Shown here one piece after another: positions 16,732-24,509 of a stretch of 64,000 bases of DNA. Numbering within the stretch: the stretch's first letter is position 1; each line of letters starts with the position of its first letter. Under the pieces are notes generated by a model. The model did no database searches. It worked only from the letters and a program-made list of their open reading frames with translations, and had not been told where the DNA came from. This DNA comes from Oscillospiraceae bacterium (GTDB taxonomy: Bacteria; Bacillota; Clostridia; Oscillospirales; Ruminococcaceae). The stretch spans positions 1-64,000 of the forward strand of contig WRKM01000006.1 in NCBI GenBank assembly GCA_009778065.1, given 5' to 3'. The position numbers and the translations under genes are program-made.

Positions 16732-17889
16732 ATGAATATTATTTTAATTCTCGGGATTATACTCATAATAAGCGTTCTATCGTGTAAAATAACAAATAAA
16801 ACCGGCTTGCCCTTGCTCGTCGGTTTTATTCTCATTGGCGTTTTAATTGAATTTAGGTTCAAGATAGCGGTAAACGCATCGACCGCCGAAAATATATGCA
16901 ATTTCGCCCTGCTTTTCATAATATTCACGGGCGGTCTCCAAACAGATTTTGCTAAGACGAAGCCCGTACTTCCCGTTTCGGTATTATTATCAATGGCGGG
17001 AACCGTTATGACAGCCGCCGCCGCCGCGGTTTTTGCCTATTTTGTTTTAGGCTTTGAGCTGTATGCGGCTATGCTTCTCGGCGCGGTTATGTCCTGTACC
17101 GATGCGGCGTCTGTCTTCTCAATATTAGAGTCGAAGAAAATGAACCTTAAAAATAATCTCGGTCCAATCCTCGAAATGGAAAGCGGCTCAAACGACCCGA
17201 CGGCGTATATGCTTACCGTTGTGTTTATCGGTTTAGCCGTGGGTGCATCGCAAAACGTAGCGGTTCTGCTAATCATGCAGATTCTCATAGGGGCGGGTAT
17301 GGGTGTTATTTTCGGGTTACTCGGCAGACGGATGATAAACAGGCTGAACCTTGAGATTGACGGACTCTATGTGGTTTTACTCGCGGGGAGTGCATTACTT
17401 ATTTATGGTTCGGCAAGCGCACTCGGCGGAAACGGATTTTTGGCAGTATATATAGGCGGAATGATTTTAGGTAACGGCAGATTAATCTACAAAGACTTTT
17501 TATCACGGAGTTTCGGTGCTTTTTCCATGCTCATGCAAATCATTCTCTTTATCGTGTTGGGTGTACTCTGGCTTCCGGGTACGTTCAGAACTGTCGCAAT
17601 CACGGGTATACTGTTCGCACTGTTCTTGTTCTTTGTGGCGCGTCCGTTAGTGGTTTTCCTGATTATGAAGCCTTTTGGTTATAAAATAAAACAAATCGCC
17701 TTAGTGTCATGGGCGGGTTTTAGGGGTGCGTCCTCTATCGTGTTTTCGACCTATCTGCTATCTGCGGGTTTTGATTATGCCGAGACTGTTTTCAGCGTCG
17801 TCTTTTTCGTGTGTATGCTGTCGGTAATCCTTCAGGGTTCGCTGTTGGCGCCTATTGCGAAGAAATTAGATTTAACGGAGCGAGAGTAA
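16732..17889 (+). CDS. CPA1-family cation/proton antiporter
   Basis: A 385-residue protein with about 12 membrane helices. The core ion-binding motif ESGSNDPTAYMLT, with an Asn-Asp pair, and the family stretch SCTDAASVFSIL identify a NhaP/CvrA-type Na+ or K+/H+ exchanger. It ends right after the membrane domain, so the RCK/TrkA-C regulatory domain of longer CvrA proteins is missing. One base separates its stop from the ClC gene start, indicating co-expression. Confidence 0.88.
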   Translation: MNIILILGIILIISVLSCKITNKTGLPLLVGFILIGVLIEFRFKIAVNASTAENICNFALLFIIFTGGLQTDFAKTKPVLPVSVLLSMAGTVMTAAAAAVFAYFVLGFELYAAMLLGAVMSCTDAASVFSILESKKMNLKNNLGPILEMESGSNDPTAYMLTVVFIGLAVGASQNVAVLLIMQILIGAGMGVIFGLLGRRMINRLNLEIDGLYVVLLAGSALLIYGSASALGGNGFLAVYIGGMILGNGRLIYKDFLSRSFGAFSMLMQIILFIVLGVLWLPGTFRTVAITGILFALFLFFVARPLVVFLIMKPFGYKIKQIALVSWAGFRGASSIVFSTYLLSAGFDYAETVFSVVFFVCMLSVILQGSLLAPIAKKLDLTERE

Positions 17890-17890
17890 A

Positions 17891-19141
17891 ATGGCTACTT
17901 CCGAAAAAACCGAAAAAACAATTAAAAGCCGTATGCTTTTTTTGCTTGCGGCTGTTTTCCTCGGCGCAGTCGCAGGAGGGGTCGTCTGGCTGTTCCTTAA
18001 AGCTATGGAATTGGGAATAGCTTTTATATGGGACTTCTTACCCTCCCGTTTTGAAATCTCATATTATCCCCTTTTAATCTGTGCGGCAGGCGGAATAATA
18101 ATCGGGCTGTGGAGAAAATTTTTCGGGGACTATCCTGAGGATTTTGAAGAAGTTATAAAGGTCATAAAAGAGACAAAACGCTATGACTCACGCCTCGTCT
18201 TTGTGTTATTTGTTTCCGCATTATTGCCGCTTGTATTCGGTGGAAGCATCGGTCCCGAAGCGGGACTTGTCGGAATTATTGCGGCGTTATGCACATGGGT
18301 CGGCGACCGATTCAAACACATATTTAAAGAAATGAAGGAATTAGCGCAGATAGGTGTGTCTGCTACTCTCAGCGTCTTGTTTACCGCTCCTTTATTCGGG
18401 TTTTTAACCCAGGTTGAAGACGAGGGTGAAAACAATTCTTTCCCCGGCAGGTCTAAGCTCATAGTGTATTTTGCCGCTATTTTCGGCGGATTCGGCATTT
18501 TTATGTTACTCATTTTTTTATTCGGCGGCGGACTGTATTTTGAGAGATTTGAAGAAGCGGTAACCGGGCGGCTCGAAATGATATTCTTCGTTCCGTTAGC
18601 TGTTTTCGGCGCGGTAGCGGGTTGTTTTTATCATTATGCGGGAAAGCTCACACTTAAAATTCTAAAACCGCTTAATCGCCTGCGTATCGTGTCTTCTCTC
18701 ACGGGCGGTATACTGCTCGGACTCTGCGGAATGTTCATACCGCTCGTCATTTTCACAGGGGAAGTACAAATGGGCGAACTCACGCAGACATGGACGGACA
18801 TGACGCCTGTTTTCCTTTTGGGTGTGGGATTTTTAAAACTACTCTTAACGAACATATGTCTCGGTACGGGTTGGCGCGGCGGTCATATACTGCCCATAAT
18901 TTTTGCAGGGGTAAGCTTCGGATATGCCGCATCACATCTTTTCGGCGTGGATTCAATTTTTGCCATAGCGGTAATAACGACCGCTCTGTGCGGTGCGATT
19001 ATGAAAAAGCCGCTCGCCGTTATTATGGTTATGCTCGTTTTCTTCTCTTTTAAGAATATTATTGCTTTATCGTTATCCGCTTTTATAGGAGCGTTTTTAT
19101 CTCTTAAAAATAAAAAATCTATACGGAAGACACAAGTTTGA
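17891..19141 (+). CDS. ClC-family chloride channel or transporter
   Basis: A 416-residue integral membrane protein. The filter sequence GGSIGPEAGLVG corresponds to the GxEGP region of ClC proteins and WRGGHILPIIFAG to the second conserved anion-binding loop. ClC proteins exchange chloride or fluoride for protons or act as channels. There is no C-terminal CBS domain. The stop codon lies inside the first copy of the 77-bp element at 19134. With the preceding antiporter it could balance charge during pH or salt stress. Confidence 0.88.
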   Translation: MATSEKTEKTIKSRMLFLLAAVFLGAVAGGVVWLFLKAMELGIAFIWDFLPSRFEISYYPLLICAAGGIIIGLWRKFFGDYPEDFEEVIKVIKETKRYDSRLVFVLFVSALLPLVFGGSIGPEAGLVGIIAALCTWVGDRFKHIFKEMKELAQIGVSATLSVLFTAPLFGFLTQVEDEGENNSFPGRSKLIVYFAAIFGGFGIFMLLIFLFGGGLYFERFEEAVTGRLEMIFFVPLAVFGAVAGCFYHYAGKLTLKILKPLNRLRIVSSLTGGILLGLCGMFIPLVIFTGEVQMGELTQTWTDMTPVFLLGVGFLKLLLTNICLGTGWRGGHILPIIFAGVSFGYAASHLFGVDSIFAIAVITTALCGAIMKKPLAVIMVMLVFFSFKNIIALSLSAFIGAFLSLKNKKSIRKTQV

Positions 19142-19287
19142 AAGAACCGGTGCAAATCGGGGAAAACGAAACTTTCAAATGCACTTTTGTGCGGAAAGGA
19201 CATGGTGAATAAGTTTGAAAGAACCGGTGCAAATCGGGGAAAACGAAACTTTTAAATGCACTTTTGTGCGGAAAGGACATGGTGAAA
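19134..19287 (+). repeat. tandem 77-bp element (copies A and B), candidate cis-regulatory RNA
   Basis: Two copies, 19134-19210 and 19211-19287, almost identical. Each starts AAGTTTGAAAG and ends GGAAAGGACATGGTGAA. GTTTGAAAG can pair with CTTTCAAAT about 23 bases later (nine pairs); GCAC-TTTT-GTGC forms a small hairpin next. CTTTC can instead pair with GAAAG of the ribosome binding site, which would hide that site. Copy A overlaps the ClC stop and copy B supplies the binding site of the gene at 19289. A diverged copy occurs at 24206-24280. Confidence 0.7.
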
Positions 19288-19288
19288 A

Positions 19289-19996
19289 ATGAAAAAACTC
19301 TTCACGGCAAAAAGGCTTATTCGTTTTATTTTCGCGGTGTTTATAATATCGACGGTTTTTGTTATAATAAGGATTATTCTCGCTCCTTCTGTTGTGCCGC
19401 AGGGCGAAGACGGCGAAGGGGTCAGAGTTAAAGCCGATTATATCTTAATGTTTTTGCAGTCGCTTCTCGGAATAGCCGCCATGCTCTTACCGCGGATTTT
19501 AAAACAAAAGGCGGGATTAGTCATCCCCACCGGTATGATACTCGGTTATGCTGTATTTTTGTTTTGCGCTATTTATCTCGGTGAGGTGAGGGCATTTTAC
19601 TACAGATTTGAAAACTGGGACGCAATACTTCATACCTTCAGCGGAGCCGCACTCGGCGCACTGGGTTTTTCGTTTGTCAGCCTTTTAAACAGGTCGGAAA
19701 AAATCACCTTTGAACTCAGCCCGTTTTTTGTAGCTTTGTTCGCGTTTTGTTTCGCGCTTGCACTCGGTACGTTGTGGGAGCTTTATGAGTTCGGTATGGA
19801 TTATTTATTCGGTACAAATATGCAGAAATTCGCACTCGAAACAGGCGAGCTCTTTGTCGGGCAAGAAGCCTTAAAAGACACCATGACGGATTTTATTGTA
19901 GACTCGCTCGGCGCACTCGGTATGTCGATTATCGGTTATATATCATTAAGATTTGAAAAAGGCTGGACTGAAAAGCTCAGAATTAAAAAGCAATAA
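19289..19996 (+). CDS. membrane protein resembling the YjdF/DUF2238 family
   Basis: A 235-residue protein with about six membrane helices. The motif WDAILHTFSGAALGALG and the later LWELYEFGMDYLFG are typical of a family of unknown function annotated as YjdF-like or DUF2238. Conserved His and Glu residues within helices could bind metal, which is speculation. Its ribosome binding site lies in the second copy of the 77-bp element, so its translation may be controlled by that RNA. It ends at a strong bidirectional terminator. Confidence 0.65.
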   Translation: MKKLFTAKRLIRFIFAVFIISTVFVIIRIILAPSVVPQGEDGEGVRVKADYILMFLQSLLGIAAMLLPRILKQKAGLVIPTGMILGYAVFLFCAIYLGEVRAFYYRFENWDAILHTFSGAALGALGFSFVSLLNRSEKITFELSPFFVALFAFCFALALGTLWELYEFGMDYLFGTNMQKFALETGELFVGQEALKDTMTDFIVDSLGALGMSIIGYISLRFEKGWTEKLRIKKQ

Positions 19997-20000
19997 CGAT

Positions 20001-20043
20001 ATAAAATTTAAGGGCGACCGCAAAGGTCGCCCTTAAATTTTAT
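20001..20043. terminator. bidirectional terminator between convergent genes
   Basis: A 19-bp perfect stem, 20001-20019 and 20025-20043, with loop GCAAA. The core is AAGGGCGACC/GGTCGCCCTT, and AAATTTTAT-type flanks give a T run on each strand. It ends both the plus-strand membrane protein gene and the minus-strand pst operon, and overlaps the pstB2 stop codon. Confidence 0.92.
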
Positions 20044-20798
20044 CCGAATCGTCCCGTGATATAATCGCTGGTTCTTTTATCTTTCGGGCTTGAAAAAACC
20101 TCGATATTCGCACCTTCCTCAATCAGCCGCCCGTCAAGCATAAACGCAACCCTATCTGAAATACGCGCCGCCTGTTGTGTGTTGTGCGGTGAAATAATTA
20201 TTGTCACCTGCTTTTTCAGCTCTGTCAATGATTCCTCTATCTTAGCTGTCGAAATAGGGTCAAGCCCCGAACACGGTCTGTCGAGTAATACAACCTCAGG
20301 TTCGAGCGCTAATACGCGGGCAAGACAAAGCCTCTGCTGTTGTCCACCTGACAGACTCATCGCAGGGCTTTTCAGCCTCTCCTTAACCTCGTCCCAAAGG
20401 GCAGCCTGCCGCAGGGCTGTCTCTACGCTTTCGAGCGGTGTTTTTTTATTTTTTCTGCGGACAAGCCGCAGACCGTAGGCTACATTATCAAAAATCGACA
20501 TAGGGAGCGGCGTAGGCACATCAAAAACGAACCCAACGCGCCGTCTGAGTTCGGTTATGCTGATTTCCTCGGAATAGATATTTTTATTATCAAGTAGTAT
20601 TTCGCCCTCTATGCGCGTCCCCGGCGTCAGGTCACACAAACGATTCAGGGTGCGAAGCAGGGTGGTGATTCCGCTGTTCGCCGGACCGATTACCGAAAAA
20701 ACCTCGTTCGCAGGGATATTAAGTCTCAGGTCACGGATTGCCTGTTTATCATCATAATAAAAATTCAAATCTTTTATAATTATTTTATTTCTGTTCAT
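20040..20798 (-). CDS. PstB-like ABC subunit with degenerate ATP site (PstB2)
   Basis: A 252-residue ABC ATPase of the PstB family, last gene of the pst operon. Key residues are changed: Walker A reads GPANSGIT (38-45), with Ile44 in place of the nucleotide-binding Lys; the Q-loop Gln is Asp93; the catalytic Glu after Walker B is Arg174 (VVLLDRPCSGLD). The signature LSGGQ (149-153) and switch His205 are intact. It should therefore bind ATP poorly at its own site but still complete the site of a partner. With the other PstB (23366-24163) it suggests a heterodimer with one active site. Confidence 0.88.
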   Translation of the reverse strand: MNRNKIIIKDLNFYYDDKQAIRDLRLNIPANEVFSVIGPANSGITTLLRTLNRLCDLTPGTRIEGEILLDNKNIYSEEISITELRRRVGFVFDVPTPLPMSIFDNVAYGLRLVRRKNKKTPLESVETALRQAALWDEVKERLKSPAMSLSGGQQQRLCLARVLALEPEVVLLDRPCSGLDPISTAKIEESLTELKKQVTIIISPHNTQQAARISDRVAFMLDGRLIEEGANIEVFSSPKDKRTSDYITGRFG

Positions 20799-20800
20799 GA

Positions 20801-21640
20801 TTACCGTCCTTTCGCCACAAAGCGGTTTATGAGCATGTTTGCGACGACATTAATAAAGAACACCAAAATAATCAGTACCGCCGCCGTGCCGTATGCGTTC
20901 GTCATGGATATGCCCTCTATAACAAGCTGATAGAAATGCACCGCCATAGTACGCGATGAATCAAGAACAGACTTAGGCATACTCAGGCTTACCCCCGCCG
21001 TCAATATAACTGCGGCTGTTTCGGCGACACAACGCCCGACGCTCAGAATCAATCCGTTTACAATCCCCCTTATCGCAGACGGAACCACCGCCTTTCGTAT
21101 CGTCTGCCACTTTGTTCCGCCGAGCGAAAAGCTGACCTCGCGGTATGTTTTAGGGACGGCGCGAATCGCTTCCTCCGATGTGCGTATCAGCGTAGGGAGA
21201 ACCATTATGGCGAGCGTCAGTCCGCCTGACAAAATCGACCATTTTAAATCTAAAATCTGTACAAAAAATATAAATCCGAAAAGCCCGTAAATTATAGACG
21301 GTATTCCCGCAAGTGATTCGGTACAAAAACGGATAATACGGGTAAGGATTCCGTCTTTAGTATACTCGGCAAGATAAAACGCCGTCCCGATACCAAACGG
21401 CATGGCTATCAATATAGCAAGCAATGTCACAGACAGCGTACCGATAATCGGCGTCAAAATACCGCCCTCACGCCCCGAACGGCGCGGAATACGTGTAAGA
21501 AATTCCCAGTTTATCACGGACAGACCCCTGTAAAGTATGAATACAATAATGAATATAAGCACGGCAATAACCATAAGAGCGACTGTCCAAATCACACCCT
21601 TGGCTAATTTTTCAGCGGTATGCGGATTAAGTTTAATCAT
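20801..21640 (-). CDS. pstA: phosphate ABC transporter permease PstA
   Basis: A 279-residue inner-membrane permease with six helices and the cytoplasmic EAA-type loop around REVSFSLGGTKWQTIRKAV. It forms the channel with PstC. The stop is two bases from the PstB2 start, and its own start overlaps the pstC stop. Confidence 0.95.
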   Translation of the reverse strand: MIKLNPHTAEKLAKGVIWTVALMVIAVLIFIIVFILYRGLSVINWEFLTRIPRRSGREGGILTPIIGTLSVTLLAILIAMPFGIGTAFYLAEYTKDGILTRIIRFCTESLAGIPSIIYGLFGFIFFVQILDLKWSILSGGLTLAIMVLPTLIRTSEEAIRAVPKTYREVSFSLGGTKWQTIRKAVVPSAIRGIVNGLILSVGRCVAETAAVILTAGVSLSMPKSVLDSSRTMAVHFYQLVIEGISMTNAYGTAAVLIILVFFINVVANMLINRFVAKGR

Positions 21641-22488
21641 TTACTCTTCCTCCGAGTAATAATCTGAGCGGTTATGTTTAAAATCATGATTAATATGAAA
21701 AGTACTATCCCGGTGGCGAAAAGCGCCTGTTGATGCTTGCCTGCGGCATAGCCCATTTCTATGCCTATATTCGTGGTCAAAGTTCTCACGGGGTCGAGAA
21801 TGGATTCAGGCAGAGCTACCGCATTACCGAGAACCATGATGACCACCATTGTTTCGCCGACAGCCCTTCCTATGCCTAAAATCACTCCGGCTACTATTCC
21901 CGACTTCGCCGCAGGTAGCTGTACGCGCCATATAGTCTGCCAGTGGGTCATTCCGAGTGCAAGCGCGCCCTCTTTATAATGCCGGGGTAACGCCATAATC
22001 GATACTTCCGATATACTTATAATAGTAGGGAGAATCATAATAGCGAGAATCACAGAACCCGCTAAAACACTAAGCCCCGGACCGCCCAATCTGTCTCGGA
22101 TAATCGGCACTATATAAATTAACCCCCAAAACCCGTATACGACTGACGGTATACCCGCCAATAGCTGTATCGCAGGTCTGAATATACTCCTCATTCTCGC
22201 GGGTGCAAATTCTGCCATGAAAATACTACAGCAGATACCGACGGGAATACCTATCAAAGCCGCACCGAATGTAACAGAAACAGTGCCGACAATCATGGGG
22301 AAAATACCGAAATGCCCCTGACTCGGCGACCAGACCATACCGAAGATGAAATTAAACAGCCCTACCTCGGCTATGAGCGGCATACCTTCAACGAAAATGA
22401 ATATAGTAATCAAGACGAGTGCGGATATGGTAGACAGAGCCAATATGAAAAATATACGCCCCGACAGCTTTTCTTTAAACTTCTTCAT
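21637..22488 (-). CDS. pstC: phosphate ABC transporter permease PstC
   Basis: A 283-residue permease with six helices. The EAA-type loop reads KEGALALGMTHWQTIWRVQL and the family motif AGIPSVVYGFWGL precedes it. It pairs with PstA. The gene overlaps pstS upstream by 14 bases and pstA downstream by four, typical of a tight operon. Confidence 0.95.
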   Translation of the reverse strand: MKKFKEKLSGRIFFILALSTISALVLITIFIFVEGMPLIAEVGLFNFIFGMVWSPSQGHFGIFPMIVGTVSVTFGAALIGIPVGICCSIFMAEFAPARMRSIFRPAIQLLAGIPSVVYGFWGLIYIVPIIRDRLGGPGLSVLAGSVILAIMILPTIISISEVSIMALPRHYKEGALALGMTHWQTIWRVQLPAAKSGIVAGVILGIGRAVGETMVVIMVLGNAVALPESILDPVRTLTTNIGIEMGYAAGKHQQALFATGIVLFILIMILNITAQIITRRKSK

Positions 22489-23362
22489 CGCTCACACCCT
22501 CTCCGCCCGTAAGAGCCATTTCCCTCGCGGGAATCAGCCCTTCACCCGACAATATACGCTGTCCCTCTTCAGAAAGGACAAAGCTAACGAAATGCCGCGC
22601 CGCACCTGTCGGCTCATCCTCCGAAATAAACAGAAACGCCCTGTAAAGCTCATATTCACCGCTCAAAACATTTTCCTGCGTGGGTGAGAAGCCATCTAAA
22701 TTTAACGCTTTTACGGGTTGAAGCCCGGGTTGCGGCTCGGCAAGCCCCAAAGAAATAAACCCGATTGCGTTTCGGTCGCTCGAAACAAGCTGTCTTACCG
22801 CGCCGTTTGAGTTTTGTACAATCGCACGCGGCGCAATCATCTCATCTCCCATTACGAGGTCTTGAAACGCGCTTCTCGTTCCCGAACCTTCCTCGCGGGA
22901 TATGATGTGTATTTTACGGTCCTCGCCGTTTACCTCGCTCCAGTTAGTGATTTTACGCGAGTAAATGTCACGCACCTGCTCCATTGTGAGGTTCTCGACT
23001 TTATTGTCGGGATGCACAACTATGGCGAGTCCGTCTAAGGCAATCTCAACAGACCACAGTCCCAGTTCTTTTTCCTCTTGGTTCAATGCGCGGGAGGACA
23101 TACCTATTTCGGCGATTTCATTTAAAACCGCCCGTATTCCCGCCGATGAACCGCCGCCCTGAACGCCTACCGCGTTATCGGGGTACAAAAGCCTATATTC
23201 TTCGACTAAAATCTCTACATACGGCTGAACCGAGGTGGAGCCGGCGACAATAACCGTCGTCGGATTAAGCCCTCCGTGAGCCTTTCCCGCCATACACGAA
23301 GACAAAAGGTTCACCGAGAGCAATAATACCGATAATAAACCCACCTGAATATAATGTTTCAT
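22475..23362 (-). CDS. pstS: phosphate-binding lipoprotein PstS
   Basis: A 295-residue solute-binding protein. The signal peptide ends in the lipobox LLSSC, so the mature protein would be lipid-anchored outside the membrane. Phosphate-binding motifs are visible: AGSTSVQPYVE, GGGSSAGIRAV and REEGSGTRSAF. It hands phosphate to PstC/PstA. In many Firmicutes pstS is first in the operon; here a PstB gene comes before it. Confidence 0.93.
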   Translation of the reverse strand: MKHYIQVGLLSVLLLSVNLLSSCMAGKAHGGLNPTTVIVAGSTSVQPYVEILVEEYRLLYPDNAVGVQGGGSSAGIRAVLNEIAEIGMSSRALNQEEKELGLWSVEIALDGLAIVVHPDNKVENLTMEQVRDIYSRKITNWSEVNGEDRKIHIISREEGSGTRSAFQDLVMGDEMIAPRAIVQNSNGAVRQLVSSDRNAIGFISLGLAEPQPGLQPVKALNLDGFSPTQENVLSGEYELYRAFLFISEDEPTGAARHFVSFVLSEEGQRILSGEGLIPAREMALTGGEGVSDEEV

Positions 23363-23365
23363 TTT

Positions 23366-24163
23366 TTATCCAAACCTACCTGTTATATAATCCTCTGTAC
23401 GCTTGTCCTTTGGGTTGGAAAACATATCGGAGGTACGGCTATACTCGACTAATCCGCCTACACCGTCTTGGTCAATCATCATAAACGCCGACATATCCGA
23501 CACACGCATAGCCTGTTCCATGTTATGCGTGACTATGATGATAGTGTAATCTTTAGCTAATTCGAGCATAAGCTCTTCAATTTTCATTGTCGATACGGGG
23601 TCAAGCGCACTGCACGACTCGTCCATAAGTATTACCTCGGGGTCAACTGCAAGCGCGCGGGCTATACACAGCCTCTGTTGTTGCCCGGCGGAGATTTCCG
23701 TTGCGGGCTTTTTCAGCATATCCTTAAGTTCGTCCCACAAAGCCACCTGCGTCAAACACCGCTCCGCAATCCCGTTCAGCAGGCTCTTGTCCTTTATTCC
23801 GTGGCTCTTCGGTCCGATAACAAGGTTTTCATAAATACTCATCGGAAACACGTTAGGTTTTTGAAAAACCATGCCGATTTTTTTTCGCAGGTTTACGACA
23901 TCGGCGTTTTTTCCGTAAATTGAAAAATTATCAAGCAGAGCATCTCCCTCGACGCGCACGCCGGGGATTAGGTCGTTCATACGGTTAAAAAGCCGCAAAA
24001 ATGAGGATTTTCCGCATCCTGAAGGTCCGATAATCGCCGTAATGGCACGTGCGGGGATTTTTACCGTAATATCCGCGAGTGCGTGATGATTACCGTAATA
24101 AAGGTTTATTGACTTTGTTTCGATTTTTGTTTTTCGGGAGTTATTCTTTCGGGAACCTGCCAT
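23366..24163 (-). CDS. pstB: phosphate ABC transporter ATPase PstB (PstB1)
   Basis: A 265-residue ABC ATPase and the first gene of the pst operon. Walker A GPSGCGKS (46-53), Q-loop Gln101, Walker B with catalytic Glu182 ([11 protein letters not shown]) and His213 are all normal. The signature is altered to ISAGQ (157-161) from LSGGQ. This is the mirror image of the losses in the PstB2 encoded at the end of the operon, so the canonical ATP site would be made from PstB1 Walker motifs and the PstB2 signature. No phoU gene follows. The start lies three bases after a 14-codon leader ORF. Confidence 0.93.
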   Translation of the reverse strand: MAGSRKNNSRKTKIETKSINLYYGNHHALADITVKIPARAITAIIGPSGCGKSSFLRLFNRMNDLIPGVRVEGDALLDNFSIYGKNADVVNLRKKIGMVFQKPNVFPMSIYENLVIGPKSHGIKDKSLLNGIAERCLTQVALWDELKDMLKKPATEISAGQQQRLCIARALAVDPEVILMDESCSALDPVSTMKIEELMLELAKDYTIIIVTHNMEQAMRVSDMSAFMMIDQDGVGGLVEYSRTSDMFSNPKDKRTEDYITGRFG

Positions 24164-24166
24164 TCT

Positions 24167-24211
24167 TTATTTTACCGCCGTTCGCAATTTTTTTGCATAT
24201 TTATGACCCAT
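24167..24211 (-). CDS. possible 14-residue leader peptide of the pst operon
   Basis: A short ORF, MGHKYAKKLRTAVK, begins at the ATG inside the conserved GGACATGG end of the leader element and stops three bases before the pstB ATG (TAAAGAATG). pstB has no close ribosome binding site of its own, so translation could depend on this ORF. The spacing of GAGGA to the ORF ATG is only two bases, which argues against efficient initiation. Confidence 0.25.
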   Translation of the reverse strand: MGHKYAKKLRTAVK

Positions 24212-24280
24212 GTCCTCTGCACACAAAAGCATTTTGAAAGTTTGGTTCTCCTTGATAACCTCGGTATTACTTTCAAACTT
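24206..24280 (-). ncRNA. copy C of the 77-bp leader element, at the 5' end of the pst mRNA
   Basis: On the minus strand it opens with AAGTTTGAAAG, as in copies A and B at 19134, has a different inner part, then ACTTTCAAAATGC, TTTTGTG and GAGGACATGG. GTTTGAAAGT (24278-24269) pairs with ACTTTCAAA. It begins within about ten bases of the predicted transcription start. Conserved ends with a variable middle, in front of two unrelated transport/membrane genes, suggest a structured regulatory RNA; the ligand or protein is unknown. Confidence 0.55.
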
Positions 24281-24294
24281 TTCCGGTCAAAACA

Positions 24295-24323
24295 ATTATA
24301 TCAAAAAAAAGAAAATTTTGCAA
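24295..24323 (-). promoter_or_regulatory. predicted promoter of the pst operon
   Basis: TTGCAA (24323-24318), 17 bases, TATAAT (24300-24295) on the minus strand. I saw no clear pair of PhoP-type TTAACA direct repeats upstream. Confidence 0.65.
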
Positions 24324-24409
24324 GGGGTTTGAAAAAAAAGTGATAAAACTTGCTCTAATATCGAATTGTTACGATTTTAGGACATTTTAGTTTTTCCTTA
24401 CATTTAAGG

Positions 24410-24438
24410 TTGACAAATTACGATGTAACTGGTATAAT
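24410..24438 (+). promoter_or_regulatory. consensus promoter for the glycosyltransferase gene
   Basis: TTGACA, 17 bases, TATAAT on the plus strand. The leader from about 24446 to 24509 can fold into a hairpin, CGATTC...GAATCG with an inner CTTA/TAAG pair, ahead of the ATG at 24510. With the pst leader and promoter this accounts for the gene-free stretch 24164-24509. Confidence 0.85.
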
Positions 24439-24509
24439 ATATTGGGATATGTCGATTCCTTAGTACCTATTAAGAGTGAATCGCAGGAAATTTAAGGTAG
24501 GTTCTTTGT

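Noticed and set aside
19201-19260. Small plus-strand ORF (MVNKFERTGANRG) between copies A and B
   Set aside because: It arises only because the unit is repeated; copy B opens a different frame, so no conserved peptide is encoded across copies.
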